Source of the DNA: Bradyrhizobium sp. SZCCHNS1050
GTDB taxonomy: Bacteria > Pseudomonadota > Alphaproteobacteria > Rhizobiales > Xanthobacteraceae
Length of the DNA: 64,000 nt
Assembly: GCF_032484785.1 (NCBI RefSeq)
Contig: NZ_JAUETR010000001.1
Location: forward strand, 5,339,369-5,403,368
Direction of reading: 5' to 3'
Below the pieces are notes generated by a model. The model was not told where the DNA came from and made no database searches. It saw nothing but the letters and a program-made list of their open reading frames with translations. How positions within the stretch are numbered: the stretch's first letter is position 1; each line of letters begins with the position of its first letter. The position numbers and the translations under genes are program-made. Shown here one piece after another: positions 39,724-48,934 of the stretch.

Positions 39724-41115
39724 ATGCTAAAACCCAATCTAGACGTTTCCGAGATGTTTGTGGAGCGCCAAGCGCAGCGCAGCACGATGCACTCTCGGCA
39801 TCTGAACGAGCAGCTTGTCCGCGTTCTAAAGACGATTGGATATGATGTTGGGTTCCAGAAGGGACAAGGGCAATATCTCTACGATCGTGATGGCGCCCGT
39901 TATCTTGATCTGCTCAGCGGTTTTGGCGTCTTTGCAATCGGCCGCAATCATCCGACGCTGCGTGCCGCGCTGAAAAGCGTCCTCGACACCGATCTGCCGA
40001 ATCTCGTTCAGCTCGACGTCTCGACCTTGGCGGGCGTTCTTGCCGAGCGGCTGCTGGAATATGTCCCGTATCTGGACAAGGTGTTCTTCGCCAATTCCGG
40101 CGCCGAGACGGTGGAAGCCGCGATCAAATTCGCGCGTGGCGCGACCGGCCGGCCCGGCATCGTCTATTGCGGGCACTCCTATCACGGTCTCACCTACGGC
40201 GCGCTGTCGCTGACCGATGATTCGAACTTCCGCAACGGCTTCGAGCCGCTGCTGCCGGGCTGCACGGCGATCCCCTTCAACGATCTCGCCGCGCTCGAGC
40301 AGGCGCTGTCGTCGCGCGAGATCGCAGCGTTCATCGTCGAGCCGATCCAGGGCAAGGGCGTCAACATGCCCTCCGACGAGTTCCTGCCCGGCGCCGCGGC
40401 GCTCTGCAAGAAATACGGCACCATCTTCATCGCCGACGAGATCCAGACCGGCATGGGCCGCACCGGGCGGTTCCTTGCGGTGGAACATTGGAACGTCGAA
40501 CCCGACATGGTGCTGCTGTCGAAGGCGCTGTCCGGGGGCCATGTTCCGGTCGGCGCGCTGCTGACGCGCAAGCAGATCTTCGACAAGATCTTCAACCGCA
40601 TGGACCGCGCCGTGGTGCACGGCTCGACCTTCGCCAAGAACGACCTCGCGATGGCCGCCGGCATTGCCACGCTCGAGGTGATGAAGGCCGAGAAGCTGGT
40701 GGAGGCCGCAGCCAAGCGCGGCGCCGAGCTGCGGCTGGCGCTGACGCGGATGGTGCCGGGCTACGAGCTGCTCAAGGAAGTGCGCGGCAAGGGACTGATG
40801 ATCGGCGTCGAGTTCGGTCCGCCGAAATCGCTGCGCCTCAAGGCGTCGTGGACCATGCTGGAGAGCGCCAACAAGGGCCTGTTCTGCCAGCTCATCACGG
40901 TGCCGCTGTTCAAGGATCACAAGATCCTGACCCAGGTCGCCGGCCACGGCTTGCATACGATCAAGCTGCTGCCGCCGCTGACCATCACCGAAGAGGACTG
41001 CGCCTGGATCGAGCGCGCCTTCGACGACGTCATCGCGCAGAGCCACAAGGTCCCCGGCGCGATCTGGTCGCTCGGCAAAACCCTGGTCGACAACGCGATC
41101 CGCAAGTCCGCGTGA
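39724..41115 (+). CDS. hpnO: Hopanoid aminotransferase HpnO
   Basis: 463 residues of the class III, PLP-dependent aminotransferase family (ornithine/acetylornithine type). Visible are FANSGAETVEAAIKFARGAT, the PLP Asp in FIADEIQTGMGRTG, and the Schiff-base Lys in LLSKALSGGHVPVGA. In hopanoid loci this is HpnO, which aminates the C35 aldehyde to give aminobacteriohopanetriol. Own promoter region (39623-39723) upstream. Confidence 0.9.
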   Translation: MLKPNLDVSEMFVERQAQRSTMHSRHLNEQLVRVLKTIGYDVGFQKGQGQYLYDRDGARYLDLLSGFGVFAIGRNHPTLRAALKSVLDTDLPNLVQLDVSTLAGVLAERLLEYVPYLDKVFFANSGAETVEAAIKFARGATGRPGIVYCGHSYHGLTYGALSLTDDSNFRNGFEPLLPGCTAIPFNDLAALEQALSSREIAAFIVEPIQGKGVNMPSDEFLPGAAALCKKYGTIFIADEIQTGMGRTGRFLAVEHWNVEPDMVLLSKALSGGHVPVGALLTRKQIFDKIFNRMDRAVVHGSTFAKNDLAMAAGIATLEVMKAEKLVEAAAKRGAELRLALTRMVPGYELLKEVRGKGLMIGVEFGPPKSLRLKASWTMLESANKGLFCQLITVPLFKDHKILTQVAGHGLHTIKLLPPLTITEEDCAWIERAFDDVIAQSHKVPGAIWSLGKTLVDNAIRKSA

Positions 41116-41126
41116 TGTTCGCATCG

Positions 41127-41158
41127 GGTGGGCAAAGGCGCGTGGCGCCGTGCCCACC
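41127..41158. repeat. GGTGGGCA palindrome, second copy of the 13116 repeat family
   Basis: GGTGGGCAAAGGCGC..GCGCCGTGCCCACC arms pair around a short loop, directly after hpnO. The word GGTGGGCAAAG..GTGCCCACC is shared with the element at 13116-13253. Confidence 0.7.
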
Positions 41159-41225
41159 GTTTCAGTTCGTCTCCGGACAGACCGTGGGCACGCTTCGCTC
41201 GCAATGACTGAAGCGCAAGAGCGCG

Positions 41226-42017
41226 TCACCCCTCCTTGTTCGCACCCATCGCGCGCTCGAACCGCTCGCCGAACTCGTTGAGTTCGTCGGCGCCGATATC
41301 GCTGACCGCCCAATAGCTCAGGCCGCGGTCGCGCCAAGAGCGGATGTTGAAGCCCTGGATCGTGTCCATCCGTGCGGCGCGGCGCTCGGTGGACGAGGTC
41401 TGCGCCACGAACAGGTTGATGATGTGCTGGCGGCGGCGATAGACCACCGCGCCGATCGCGCGTGCGTCGACGTAATCGAGCCGCCCGCCGATGAGGGTGA
41501 AGCCCTGCGCGGTCAGATCGATCACCGGCGGCGCGACGTCGAGCTTGCCGTTGAACCAGGGCTTGACGGTGTGCTGGTCGGTCGAGATGACGTCGGTGAG
41601 GTGGCCGGCCTGTAGCGAGCGCAGATGCGCCGAGACGATCTCGGCCTCGATCCGCTGCTGGTCGTCATTGCGCAGCACGATGGCGACGAGGCCGGTGGCG
41701 GCCAGCGCCGACACCGCCGAGCCCAGGGCGAAGCCTCGCAGCAGCGTGCGGCGGCTCGGCGGCACGGCAGCGAGCGGGATGATGGAGGCCGCATCGGCCG
41801 GCGGCAGGGCGGCTTCGATGCGCTGGCGCAAGGCAGGGGACGCCCTGTAGCCGAGGTCGGTGCCGGCGAGCATCTGCTTCATCTGCCTGACCGCGGCAAG
41901 CTCCGCGGCGCAGCGCGGGCAGGTCGCAACATGGGCTTCGACCTCACGAGCGTGGCCGGCATCGAGCTCGCCATCGGCCAGCGCGTGGATCAGGATCTCG
42001 GCTTCATCGCAGGTCAT
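41226..42017 (-). CDS. Membrane anti-sigma factor
   Basis: 263 residues. The N-terminal zinc-finger-like anti-sigma domain has CDEAEILIHALADGELDAGH and HVATCPRCAAEL (HxxxCxxC). A single TM segment follows at about 92-112 (RGFALGSAVSALAATGLVAI), then a C-terminal periplasmic domain. It lies three bases after the ECF sigma gene on the same strand and is its likely inhibitor. No signal for activation is apparent. Confidence 0.9.
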   Translation of the reverse strand: MTCDEAEILIHALADGELDAGHAREVEAHVATCPRCAAELAAVRQMKQMLAGTDLGYRASPALRQRIEAALPPADAASIIPLAAVPPSRRTLLRGFALGSAVSALAATGLVAIVLRNDDQQRIEAEIVSAHLRSLQAGHLTDVISTDQHTVKPWFNGKLDVAPPVIDLTAQGFTLIGGRLDYVDARAIGAVVYRRRQHIINLFVAQTSSTERRAARMDTIQGFNIRSWRDRGLSYWAVSDIGADELNEFGERFERAMGANKEG

Positions 42018-42020
42018 GGC

Positions 42021-42569
42021 TTAAGGCTCCTCCTGCGCGAGCCAGGCGGCGCGCAGCATCGCGCGGGCGCGGGCAAGACGCGACATCACGGTGCCGACCG
42101 GCACGCCGGCGGCCTCCGCGATCTCGCGATAGGACAGATTGTTGACCTCGCGCATGACGAACGTCTCGCGAAACGGCTCGGCCAGCGTGTCGATCAGCCG
42201 GCGGATCGCCGAGGCATCACGTTCCCGCAACACGGCGCCTTCCGGCGTCTCGGCGCTCTCCTGCCACAGCGGGGGCTGCTCGGCCGCTTCCGGCGCGTCA
42301 TCGAGCGCCTTGACCGGCGCGCCGGCCCGGCGCGCGAATTCGGCGTGGCAGACATTGCGCAGGATCGCGAACAGCCACGGTTTCATCGCCGGGCCGCGAT
42401 AGGTGTCGAAATGCTTCAGCGCGCGCAGGTAGCATTCCTGCACCGCGTCCTCGGCGTCGGCGGCGTTGCGCAGCAGATAGCGCGCCAGCGTGTAGGCATC
42501 GTCGAGATAGGGCAGCGCCGCCTCGCGGAAGCGTCGCGCCTTCTCGGGATCGTCACTGGCTGTCGTCAC
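42021..42569 (-). CDS. ECF RNA polymerase sigma factor
   Basis: 182 residues from GTG 42569, which has GGAG nine bases upstream; ATG 42650 is an alternative that would add 27 residues. Region 2: YLLRNAADAEDAVQECYLRA, MKPWLFAILRNVCHAEFARR. Region 4: LAEPFRETFVMREVNNLSYR, EAAGVPVGTVMSRLARARAM. Partner of the following anti-sigma gene. Upstream neighbours on the same strand encode a cupredoxin and a Tat-exported metallophosphoesterase, so all four may form one operon. Confidence 0.92.
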   Translation of the reverse strand: MTTASDDPEKARRFREAALPYLDDAYTLARYLLRNAADAEDAVQECYLRALKHFDTYRGPAMKPWLFAILRNVCHAEFARRAGAPVKALDDAPEAAEQPPLWQESAETPEGAVLRERDASAIRRLIDTLAEPFRETFVMREVNNLSYREIAEAAGVPVGTVMSRLARARAMLRAAWLAQEEP

Positions 42570-42666
42570 CGGCGAGGTCTCCGGCCCGGTTCGCGGTCGC
42601 ACGGCGCGGCCGGCGGTACGCCGCCGACCGGCCCATCCGACGATGCTCATGCCCTGGTTCGCGATG

Positions 42667-42984
42667 CTACTCAACCTTGACCAGCCCCGTCATGTGCGGA
42701 TGCAGCGAACAGAAATATTTGTAGTCGCCGGCGGCTGCGAACGTGAAGGAGAAGCTGTCGTCGGTGTCGAGCGTTTTCGATCGGTATTTCCCGGCCGACA
42801 CCACCGTGTGCGGAATGTCGTCGTGGTTGGTCCAGGTGACGGTGTCGCCGACCTTCACCGTCACTTCGGTCGGGGTGAAGGTGAAATTGTCGATCGTGAC
42901 CTTGATGGTCTCGGCGCGCAGCGGCGTGGCGCAAACAAGCAGTACGGCGGCCAAGCCGGCACCGCGAAGAACAGGCTGGATCAT
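42667..42984 (-). CDS. Periplasmic cupredoxin (plastocyanin/azurin type)
   Basis: 105 residues with a signal peptide (AGLAAVLLVCATPLRA). The mature domain is a small blue-copper fold: VTIDNFTFTPTEVTVKVGDT, VTWTNHDDIPHTVVSA and DYKYFCSLHPHMTGLVKV. Ligands are the first His (IPHTV), Cys, the His after it (CSLHPHM) and the Met. It likely carries electrons in the periplasm. It sits between the metallophosphoesterase gene and the ECF sigma gene. Confidence 0.92.
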   Translation of the reverse strand: MIQPVLRGAGLAAVLLVCATPLRAETIKVTIDNFTFTPTEVTVKVGDTVTWTNHDDIPHTVVSAGKYRSKTLDTDDSFSFTFAAAGDYKYFCSLHPHMTGLVKVE

Positions 42985-42998
42985 CGCGTTTTCGTCCC

Positions 42999-43949
42999 TC
43001 AGCCCGCAAGCGGCGTGTCGATGATCGCGAGCCGCTCGTCACCGACCTTGAAGTCGATACTGGCGATGCCGAGCAGGCTGCGCAGCCTGGCGTCCTCGAC
43101 CTTCATCGGGCCGGGCGAGGGCGCCGTGCCCGGCGCCGGCTGCGGAAAGGCGGTCGAGCGCGCGGTATGGAAGGTGACGTTGCCTTCGACCTTCTGCATC
43201 ACCTGATGGATATGGCCGTTCAGCACCGTCACCGAGCCGAAGCCCTTCAGGCTGTCGAGCGCGCGCCCGCCATCCTCGGTCCCCCAGCCCCATTGCGGAT
43301 ACACCGTCCACAGCGGGATGTGCGCGAACACAACGATCGGCGTCGATTTCGAGCGGCCCTTGAGATCCTGCTCGAGCCAGGCAAGCTGCTCGGCGCCGAG
43401 ATTGCCGAGCCCGCCGGCCTTGAGATCGACCACGTTGACGAGCCCGACGAAGTGCACGCCATTGGCATCGAACGAATACCAGCCGGAACCGCGCGTGCCC
43501 TTGCCGTAGCGCTCCTTGTAGAGCTTGACGTCCTCGTCGAGGAAGTCGTGCTCGCCCGGCACGTAGTGCACGTCGAGCCTGGACTGCGAGATGATGCGGT
43601 CGGCATCGTCGAACTCGGCTGCCTTCGACAGATGCGAGATGTCGCCGGTATGGATCATGAAGGCGGGCTTCACCGGCATCGCCTTGATGCGGTTGACGGC
43701 CTCCTCGAGCGTGCCGGTCGCGTTGGGATTGGCTGGCTTGTCGAAGCCGACATGGCTGTCGCTGATCTGCAGGAAGGTCAGGCCGGGCGCGGGCTGCTCG
43801 GCCGCCCGCGCCGCGTCGACCAGGCCGAGCGAACGTGGCACGCCGCCCGACAGCGTCCAGAGCACGCCCGTGCCCGCCCATGTCATGCACTCCAGCACCT
43901 TGCGGCGGCTGACGCCGTTCTCGTCATGATCACCAAGGCTCATCGTCAT
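42999..43949 (-). CDS. Tat-exported metallophosphoesterase
   Basis: 316 residues. The N-terminus carries a twin-arginine motif SRRKVLECM and a hydrophobic stretch, so export in the folded state is likely. Metallophosphoesterase motifs in order: ISDSHVGF, IHTGDISH, YVPGEHDF (GNHD variant with Glu for Asn), VVFAHIPLW and LNGHIHQVM. The Asn-to-Glu change in the third motif is notable. First gene of the unit with the cupredoxin, ECF sigma and anti-sigma genes. Confidence 0.9.
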   Translation of the reverse strand: MTMSLGDHDENGVSRRKVLECMTWAGTGVLWTLSGGVPRSLGLVDAARAAEQPAPGLTFLQISDSHVGFDKPANPNATGTLEEAVNRIKAMPVKPAFMIHTGDISHLSKAAEFDDADRIISQSRLDVHYVPGEHDFLDEDVKLYKERYGKGTRGSGWYSFDANGVHFVGLVNVVDLKAGGLGNLGAEQLAWLEQDLKGRSKSTPIVVFAHIPLWTVYPQWGWGTEDGGRALDSLKGFGSVTVLNGHIHQVMQKVEGNVTFHTARSTAFPQPAPGTAPSPGPMKVEDARLRSLLGIASIDFKVGDERLAIIDTPLAG

Positions 43950-44165
43950 CTCCCGTTGCCCGTCATCGGGCTTGCGGGTGAGAAGAGCGGTCGCGGCCCG
44001 GTTTTATTCCCGGCTTCTCGCGATCGAAACGCGATGACGTGTTCGTGATCATGCCGGCCATGGCTGGCGGCTCACCTGGTCACGCAGGATGTGGCGCAGG
44101 GCCGCGCGAATGACATGAGCGGCGCGCGCCGCCGAGGGGCGGCTGATGGACTGGATGCGACGTCG

Positions 44166-45338
44166 ATGCATGAGCGCGTGACCCCGACCCTGCAACGAAC
44201 CGAGACGTCGCGCGATCGGATCGTGCTGCTCGACCGCGCCAGGACCTTCATCACGCTCTCGGTCGTGCTCTATCACTCCGCCATCAACTACACCGATTTC
44301 GGCCAGGGCGGCGACCGCATGCACTGGCTCGGCTTCGATCTCGTCGCGCTGTTCAACGACAGCTACTTCATGTCGTGCATGTTCTTCATCTCCGGCCTGT
44401 TCGTGCCGGCAAGCCTGGCGGGCAGGGGCGCGTCGGACTATGTCGGGCGCCGTGCGCTGCGGCTCGGCGTGCCCTATATCGTGTCGATCTTCGTGATCAT
44501 GCCGATCGCCTACTACCGCTACTACGTGGCGGAGGATCAGTTCAGCGCGGTGTGGTGGCGGATGATCAGCGAGGGGCCGTGGCCGTCCGGCTCGGCCTGG
44601 TTTCTCGGCGTGCTGCTGGGGTTTGATATGCTGGCTGCGCTCGTCTGGGTCCTGGCACCGCAGGCGGTCGGCGCACTCGGGCGTTGGGCGGGAATGGTGC
44701 TGCACTATCCGCTCACTGGCTTCCTGATCTTCCTCGTGATCGCCAACCTGGTCTATCTGCCGCCGCATCTCGGCTTCGGTGACGGATTCTGGTTCATGCC
44801 CGGACATTTTCCGCTGCCGCTGCAGGCGAGCCGGGTGCTGCTCTATCCGGCCTTCTTCGTCGGCGGCGTCGCGATCGGCGCAGCCGGGCTGCGGACGGGG
44901 CCGTTCGCAGCCGACGGCGCGCTGGTGCGGCGCTGGTCGATCTGGTTCGGTCTTTCCTACGGCTGCTATGGCGCGATCCTTTTGCTGGCCTACGCGCATC
45001 ACAACTGGATCGCCGATTTCGATTCCCCGCCACTGTGGTGGCGCGCGGCCTATGGCATGGCGGTGGCGAGCTTCTGCGCCGCGATGGCGTTCGGCGTGCC
45101 GACCTTCTTCCTGCGCTGGGCGAAGGCACCGCTGGCGCTGATGGATCGCCTGCAGCCGTCGGCCTACGGCATCTACCTGCTGCACTTCCTGCCGCTGCTG
45201 TGGCTGCAATATCTGGTCTACGACCCGGCGTGGCCGGCGGGAGTGAAGTTCGCGATCGTGCTGATCGGCACGCTGTCGGTGAGCTGGCTCGCAGCAGCAC
45301 TGTTGCGCCGGGTTCCGCTGGTGGCGCGGATCATTTGA
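44166..45338 (+). CDS. Acyltransferase-3 family membrane protein
   Basis: 390 residues from ATG 44166. The N-terminal segment RIVLLDRARTFITLSVVLYH carries the conserved family His after Leu-Tyr, and the FNDSYFMSCMFFISGLFVPA segment follows. About ten TM segments run to the C-terminus (YGIYLLHFLPLLWLQYLV). Enzymes of this family put acyl groups on polysaccharides or lipids, for example OpgC (glucan succinylation). Substrate not predictable. Confidence 0.88.
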   Translation: MHERVTPTLQRTETSRDRIVLLDRARTFITLSVVLYHSAINYTDFGQGGDRMHWLGFDLVALFNDSYFMSCMFFISGLFVPASLAGRGASDYVGRRALRLGVPYIVSIFVIMPIAYYRYYVAEDQFSAVWWRMISEGPWPSGSAWFLGVLLGFDMLAALVWVLAPQAVGALGRWAGMVLHYPLTGFLIFLVIANLVYLPPHLGFGDGFWFMPGHFPLPLQASRVLLYPAFFVGGVAIGAAGLRTGPFAADGALVRRWSIWFGLSYGCYGAILLLAYAHHNWIADFDSPPLWWRAAYGMAVASFCAAMAFGVPTFFLRWAKAPLALMDRLQPSAYGIYLLHFLPLLWLQYLVYDPAWPAGVKFAIVLIGTLSVSWLAAALLRRVPLVARII

Positions 45339-45381
45339 AGCTGAACCTCTCTGACGTCAAAGGCCACCGTTCATTGATGGT

Positions 45382-45467
45382 GTCATTGCGAGCGAAGCCG
45401 ACGAAGCAATCCAGAGTCGGGACGGGGCTCTGGATCGCTTCGCTTCGCTGCTTCGCTCCCAATGACG
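45382..45467. repeat. GTCATTGCGAGCGAAGC palindromic element
   Basis: Arms GTCATTGCGAGCGAAGC..GAAGCAATCCAGAG and CTCTGGATCGCTTCG..GCTTCGCTCCCAATGAC form an imperfect inverted repeat between two convergent genes. The same GTCATTGCGAGCGA word appears at 57188-57201. Confidence 0.7.
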
Positions 45468-45494
45468 GCAGCGGTGGTTGTTGGACGTGAGCGC

Positions 45495-47120
45495 CTAGCG
45501 CCCATCCTCCAAGATCATCGACGCCGCCTTCTCCGCGATCATCGCCGTCGGCGTGTTGGTGTTGCCTGACGTGATCGTCGGCATGATCGAGGCATCGGCG
45601 ACGCGCAGGCGGTCGATGCCGCGAAAGCGCAGCCGCTCGTCGACCACGGCCATCGGATCATCAGCGGAGCCCATCTTCGCCGTGCCGACCGGATGAAAGA
45701 TCGTCGTGCCGATGTCACCGGCGGCCTTGGCCAGCGCCGCGTCGTCGTCGCCGACGGACGGGCCCGGCAGGTATTCCTCCGGCCTGTAGGCGGCGAGCGC
45801 ATTCTGCTTCATCAGCCGGCGGGTGACGCGGATGGCGTCGGCCGCCACCTGGCGGTCGTCCTCGGTTGCCAGGTAGTTCGGCGCGATCGACGGCGCGTCG
45901 TCGATCCCCGCCGAGCGGATGCGAACGGTGCCGCGCGAGGTGGGGCGCAGGTTGCAGGCGCTGACCGTGATCGCGGGAAAGCGATGCAGGGGATCGCCGA
46001 ACTTGTCGAGCGACAACGGCTGCACGTGGAACTGGATGTTGGCGCGGTCGCGCGTCGCATCCGAGCGCGTGAAGATGCCGAGCTGCGACGGCGCCATGGT
46101 CAGCGGCCCGCGGCGCCGGAACGCGTAGTCGAGACCCATCAGGCCGCGGCGCACCAACGAGTAGTAGGTCTCGTTCAGCGTCTTCACGCCCGTGACCTTG
46201 TAGATCGCGCGCTGCTGCAGATGGTCCTGCAGGTTGCGTCCCACGCCCGGTCTGTCGAGGACGACATCGATGCCGAGCTCGCCGAGCCAGTCGGCCGGGC
46301 CGATGCCCGAGCGCTGCAGCACCTGCACCGAGCCGATCGAGCCGGCGCTGAGGATGACCTCGCCCCTGCTGCGCGCCTCGATGGTCTCGCCGTTCTGCCG
46401 GTAGCGCACGCCGACAGCGCGGCCGTTCTCGACGATCAGGCGATCCACCAGCACCTGCGTTTCCAGCCGCAGGTTCGGCCGGCTCAGCGCCGGCTTGAGA
46501 AAGCCCCGCGCGGAGGACCAGCGCCGGCCGCGCTTCTGGTTGACGTGGAAATAGCTGATGCCTTCGTTGTCGCCGGTATTGAAGTCGGGGATGCGGCGGA
46601 GGCCCATCTGCTCGGCGGCATCGCCGACCGCGTCGAGCACCGCCCAGGACAGCCGGGGCGCCTCGATGCGCCAGCCGCCGCCGGTGCCGTGATGCTCGCT
46701 CTCGCCGAGAAAATGATCCTCCAGCCGTTTGAACACCGGGAGCACGTCGGCATAGCTCCAACCGGCGAGACCGAGCTGGCGCCAATGGTCGTAGTCAGCG
46801 GCCTGGCCGCGCATCGAGATCATGGCGTTGATCGCCGAGCAGCCGCCGATCACCTTGCCGCGGGGGTAGGCCAGCGAGCGGCCGTTCAGCCCCGGCTCGG
46901 CCTCGGTGCGAAACATCCAGTCCGAGCGCGGATTGCCGATCGCGAAGAGGTAGCCGACCGGAATATGGAACCAGATCCAATTGTCATTGCCGCCGGCCTC
47001 GAGAATCAGGACGCGGCGCTTCGGATCGGCCGACAACCGGTTGGCGAGGATGCAGCCGGCGGTGCCGGCGCCCACCACGATATAGTCGTAATCCCCCTCG
47101 AGCTGTCTCGGCATCGGCAT
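45495..47120 (-). CDS. GMC-family oxidoreductase
   Basis: 541 residues, choline/alcohol dehydrogenase-like. The FAD fold is at the N-terminus (DYIVVGAGTAGCILANRLSA), followed by PRGKVIGGCSAINAMISMRG, the GMC signature ILSAGSIGSVQVLQRSGIGP and the C-terminal FHPVGTAKMG (catalytic His) with NTNTPTAMIAEKAASMI. Full length, no truncation. Substrate alcohol unknown. Confidence 0.92.
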   Translation of the reverse strand: MPMPRQLEGDYDYIVVGAGTAGCILANRLSADPKRRVLILEAGGNDNWIWFHIPVGYLFAIGNPRSDWMFRTEAEPGLNGRSLAYPRGKVIGGCSAINAMISMRGQAADYDHWRQLGLAGWSYADVLPVFKRLEDHFLGESEHHGTGGGWRIEAPRLSWAVLDAVGDAAEQMGLRRIPDFNTGDNEGISYFHVNQKRGRRWSSARGFLKPALSRPNLRLETQVLVDRLIVENGRAVGVRYRQNGETIEARSRGEVILSAGSIGSVQVLQRSGIGPADWLGELGIDVVLDRPGVGRNLQDHLQQRAIYKVTGVKTLNETYYSLVRRGLMGLDYAFRRRGPLTMAPSQLGIFTRSDATRDRANIQFHVQPLSLDKFGDPLHRFPAITVSACNLRPTSRGTVRIRSAGIDDAPSIAPNYLATEDDRQVAADAIRVTRRLMKQNALAAYRPEEYLPGPSVGDDDAALAKAAGDIGTTIFHPVGTAKMGSADDPMAVVDERLRFRGIDRLRVADASIMPTITSGNTNTPTAMIAEKAASMILEDGR

Positions 47121-47287
47121 TCCCTTCCCATCGTTGCCAGCTTTTAGTCAGCTCAGACGGGACCGGACAAGCGCCACGTTCATGGCTGGTTGACCGAGCC
47201 ATGAGACGGGCGCAGCCCTTATCTTGGGCGGTGCGGCTTTTGCATGCTAAACAGGCGCAAAGTCCCACCGGAGTTACGAGATTCCCC

Positions 47288-48457
47288 ATGCCCATCGTCA
47301 ACCGCGTCGCCGATCTGCAGCCCGATATCCAGGCCTGGAGGCGGGATATCCATTCGCATCCGGAGCTGCTCTACGACGTGCACCGGACGGCGGCCTTCGT
47401 CACCGAGCGGCTGCGCGAGTTCGGCTGCGATGAGGTCGTGACGGGCCTCGGCAAGACCGGCGTGGTCGGCGTCATCAAGGGCCGCAAGCCCGGCCACGGC
47501 GAGGTGAAGGTGCTCGGACTGCGCGCCGACATGGACGCGCTGCCGATCGAGGAGGCGACCGGGCTGCCCTATGCCTCGAAGACCCCGGGCATGATGCATG
47601 CCTGCGGCCACGACGGTCACACCGCGATGCTGCTCGGCGCCGCGCGCTATCTCGCCGAGACCCGCAACTTCGCCGGCGAGGTCGCGGTGATCTTCCAGCC
47701 CGCCGAGGAGGGCGGTGGCGGTGCGGACGCGATGATCAAGGACGGGCTGATCGACCGTTTCAAGATCGACCAGGTTTACGGAATGCACAACGGGCCCGGC
47801 CTGCCGGTCGGCGCGTTTGCCATTCGCCAGGGCCCGCTGATGGCATCGACCGATGCGGTCGACATCGCGATCGAGGGCCATGGCGGTCATGCCGCCAAGC
47901 CGCACAATTGCATCGACTCCCTGCTGGTCGGCGCCCAGCTTGTCACCGCGCTGCAGCAGATCGTGTCGCGCAGCGTCGACCCGCTGGAGGCCGCGGTGTT
48001 GTCGATCTGCGAGTTCCACGCCGGCAATGCCCGTAATGTGATTCCGCAGAGCGCGGTGCTGCGCGGCACCGTGCGGACGCTGACGCCGAAGGTACGTGAG
48101 CTGATGGAGAAGCGCGTGCGCGAGGTCGTGACCGGCGTCGCCCAGATGACCGGCGCCAAGATCGACCTGAACTATGCACGCGGCTATCCTGTCGTCATCA
48201 ATCACGCCGAGCAGACCGAGATCGCGATCCGCGCCGCCAGGGAGGTCGCGGGCGACGCCAATGTGCACGAGATGCCGCCGATGATGGGCGGCGAGGACTT
48301 CGCCTACATGCTCGAGGCGCGCCCCGGCGCCTTCATCTTCGTCGGCAATGGCGACAGCGCCGGCCTGCATCACCCCGCCTACAACTTCAATGACGAGGCG
48401 ATCGTCTACGGCACCTCGTTCTTCATCAAGGTGGTGGAGAATACGCTGGCGGCGTGA
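47288..48457 (+). CDS. M20-family amidohydrolase (hippurate-hydrolase-like)
   Basis: 389 residues from ATG 47288. Metal-site motifs: LGLRADMDALPIEEATG, HACGHDGHTAMLLGAA, VAVIFQPAEEGGGGADAM (catalytic Glu), GMHNGPGLPVG and MGGEDFAYMLEARPG. Resembles amidohydrolases such as hippurate hydrolase or N-acyl amino acid deacylases. A terminator follows at 48515. Confidence 0.92.
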   Translation: MPIVNRVADLQPDIQAWRRDIHSHPELLYDVHRTAAFVTERLREFGCDEVVTGLGKTGVVGVIKGRKPGHGEVKVLGLRADMDALPIEEATGLPYASKTPGMMHACGHDGHTAMLLGAARYLAETRNFAGEVAVIFQPAEEGGGGADAMIKDGLIDRFKIDQVYGMHNGPGLPVGAFAIRQGPLMASTDAVDIAIEGHGGHAAKPHNCIDSLLVGAQLVTALQQIVSRSVDPLEAAVLSICEFHAGNARNVIPQSAVLRGTVRTLTPKVRELMEKRVREVVTGVAQMTGAKIDLNYARGYPVVINHAEQTEIAIRAAREVAGDANVHEMPPMMGGEDFAYMLEARPGAFIFVGNGDSAGLHHPAYNFNDEAIVYGTSFFIKVVENTLAA

Positions 48458-48514
48458 GGCTCGCGGCCGCGTGCAGCGGCACCGCCGCGATCAGGCACGA
48501 AAGTGGACTGGCAG

Positions 48515-48541
48515 GGCCCGTGCGATGAGCGCGGGCCTTTT
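48515..48541 (+). terminator. Terminator after the amidohydrolase gene
   Basis: GGCCCGTGC / GCGCGGGCC stem (one G-T pair), followed by TTTTGCTTT. Confidence 0.75.
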
Positions 48542-48934
48542 GCTTTCCATATGCACGTCGAGCTTCATGAGCTACGCGAGAATGTGCGCTGCCGCGGAAT
48601 GAGGTGCGACAATATGCCTGGCGGGTGACATCCGAGAGCGCAAGACGTCATCACGCGTGGTCACTGCCGGCCTGAGACGACCGCAGTGCGTCGCTCATTC
48701 GAGCAATCAACAGGTGTATCTGACAAACTACTCTATTGTTAAAGAACTAGCTTCATGTTAGTTTTTTTCTGGCTTCGACGACTGGCGAATTGGGACAGCC
48801 TGAGCGAAGTGCTTAGCACAGCTACATTGCTTCAGGTTCTGTGAGTTCAGGGCGCGAGATCACAGAGCTTGTACCGGGACGTTGCTATTTCCTTTCTGAA
48901 CGATGGCGGTTCTCAACCGACTGGGAGTATAGGA
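48542..48934. other. AT-richer leader region upstream of the RiPP precursor gene
   Basis: About 390 bases without a gene. The stretch 48700-48790 is markedly AT-richer than the rest of the window and contains TTGTTAAAGAACTAG and GTTAGTTTTTTTC, so the promoter of the RiPP cluster is probably here. No known sigma consensus was assigned. Confidence 0.5.
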
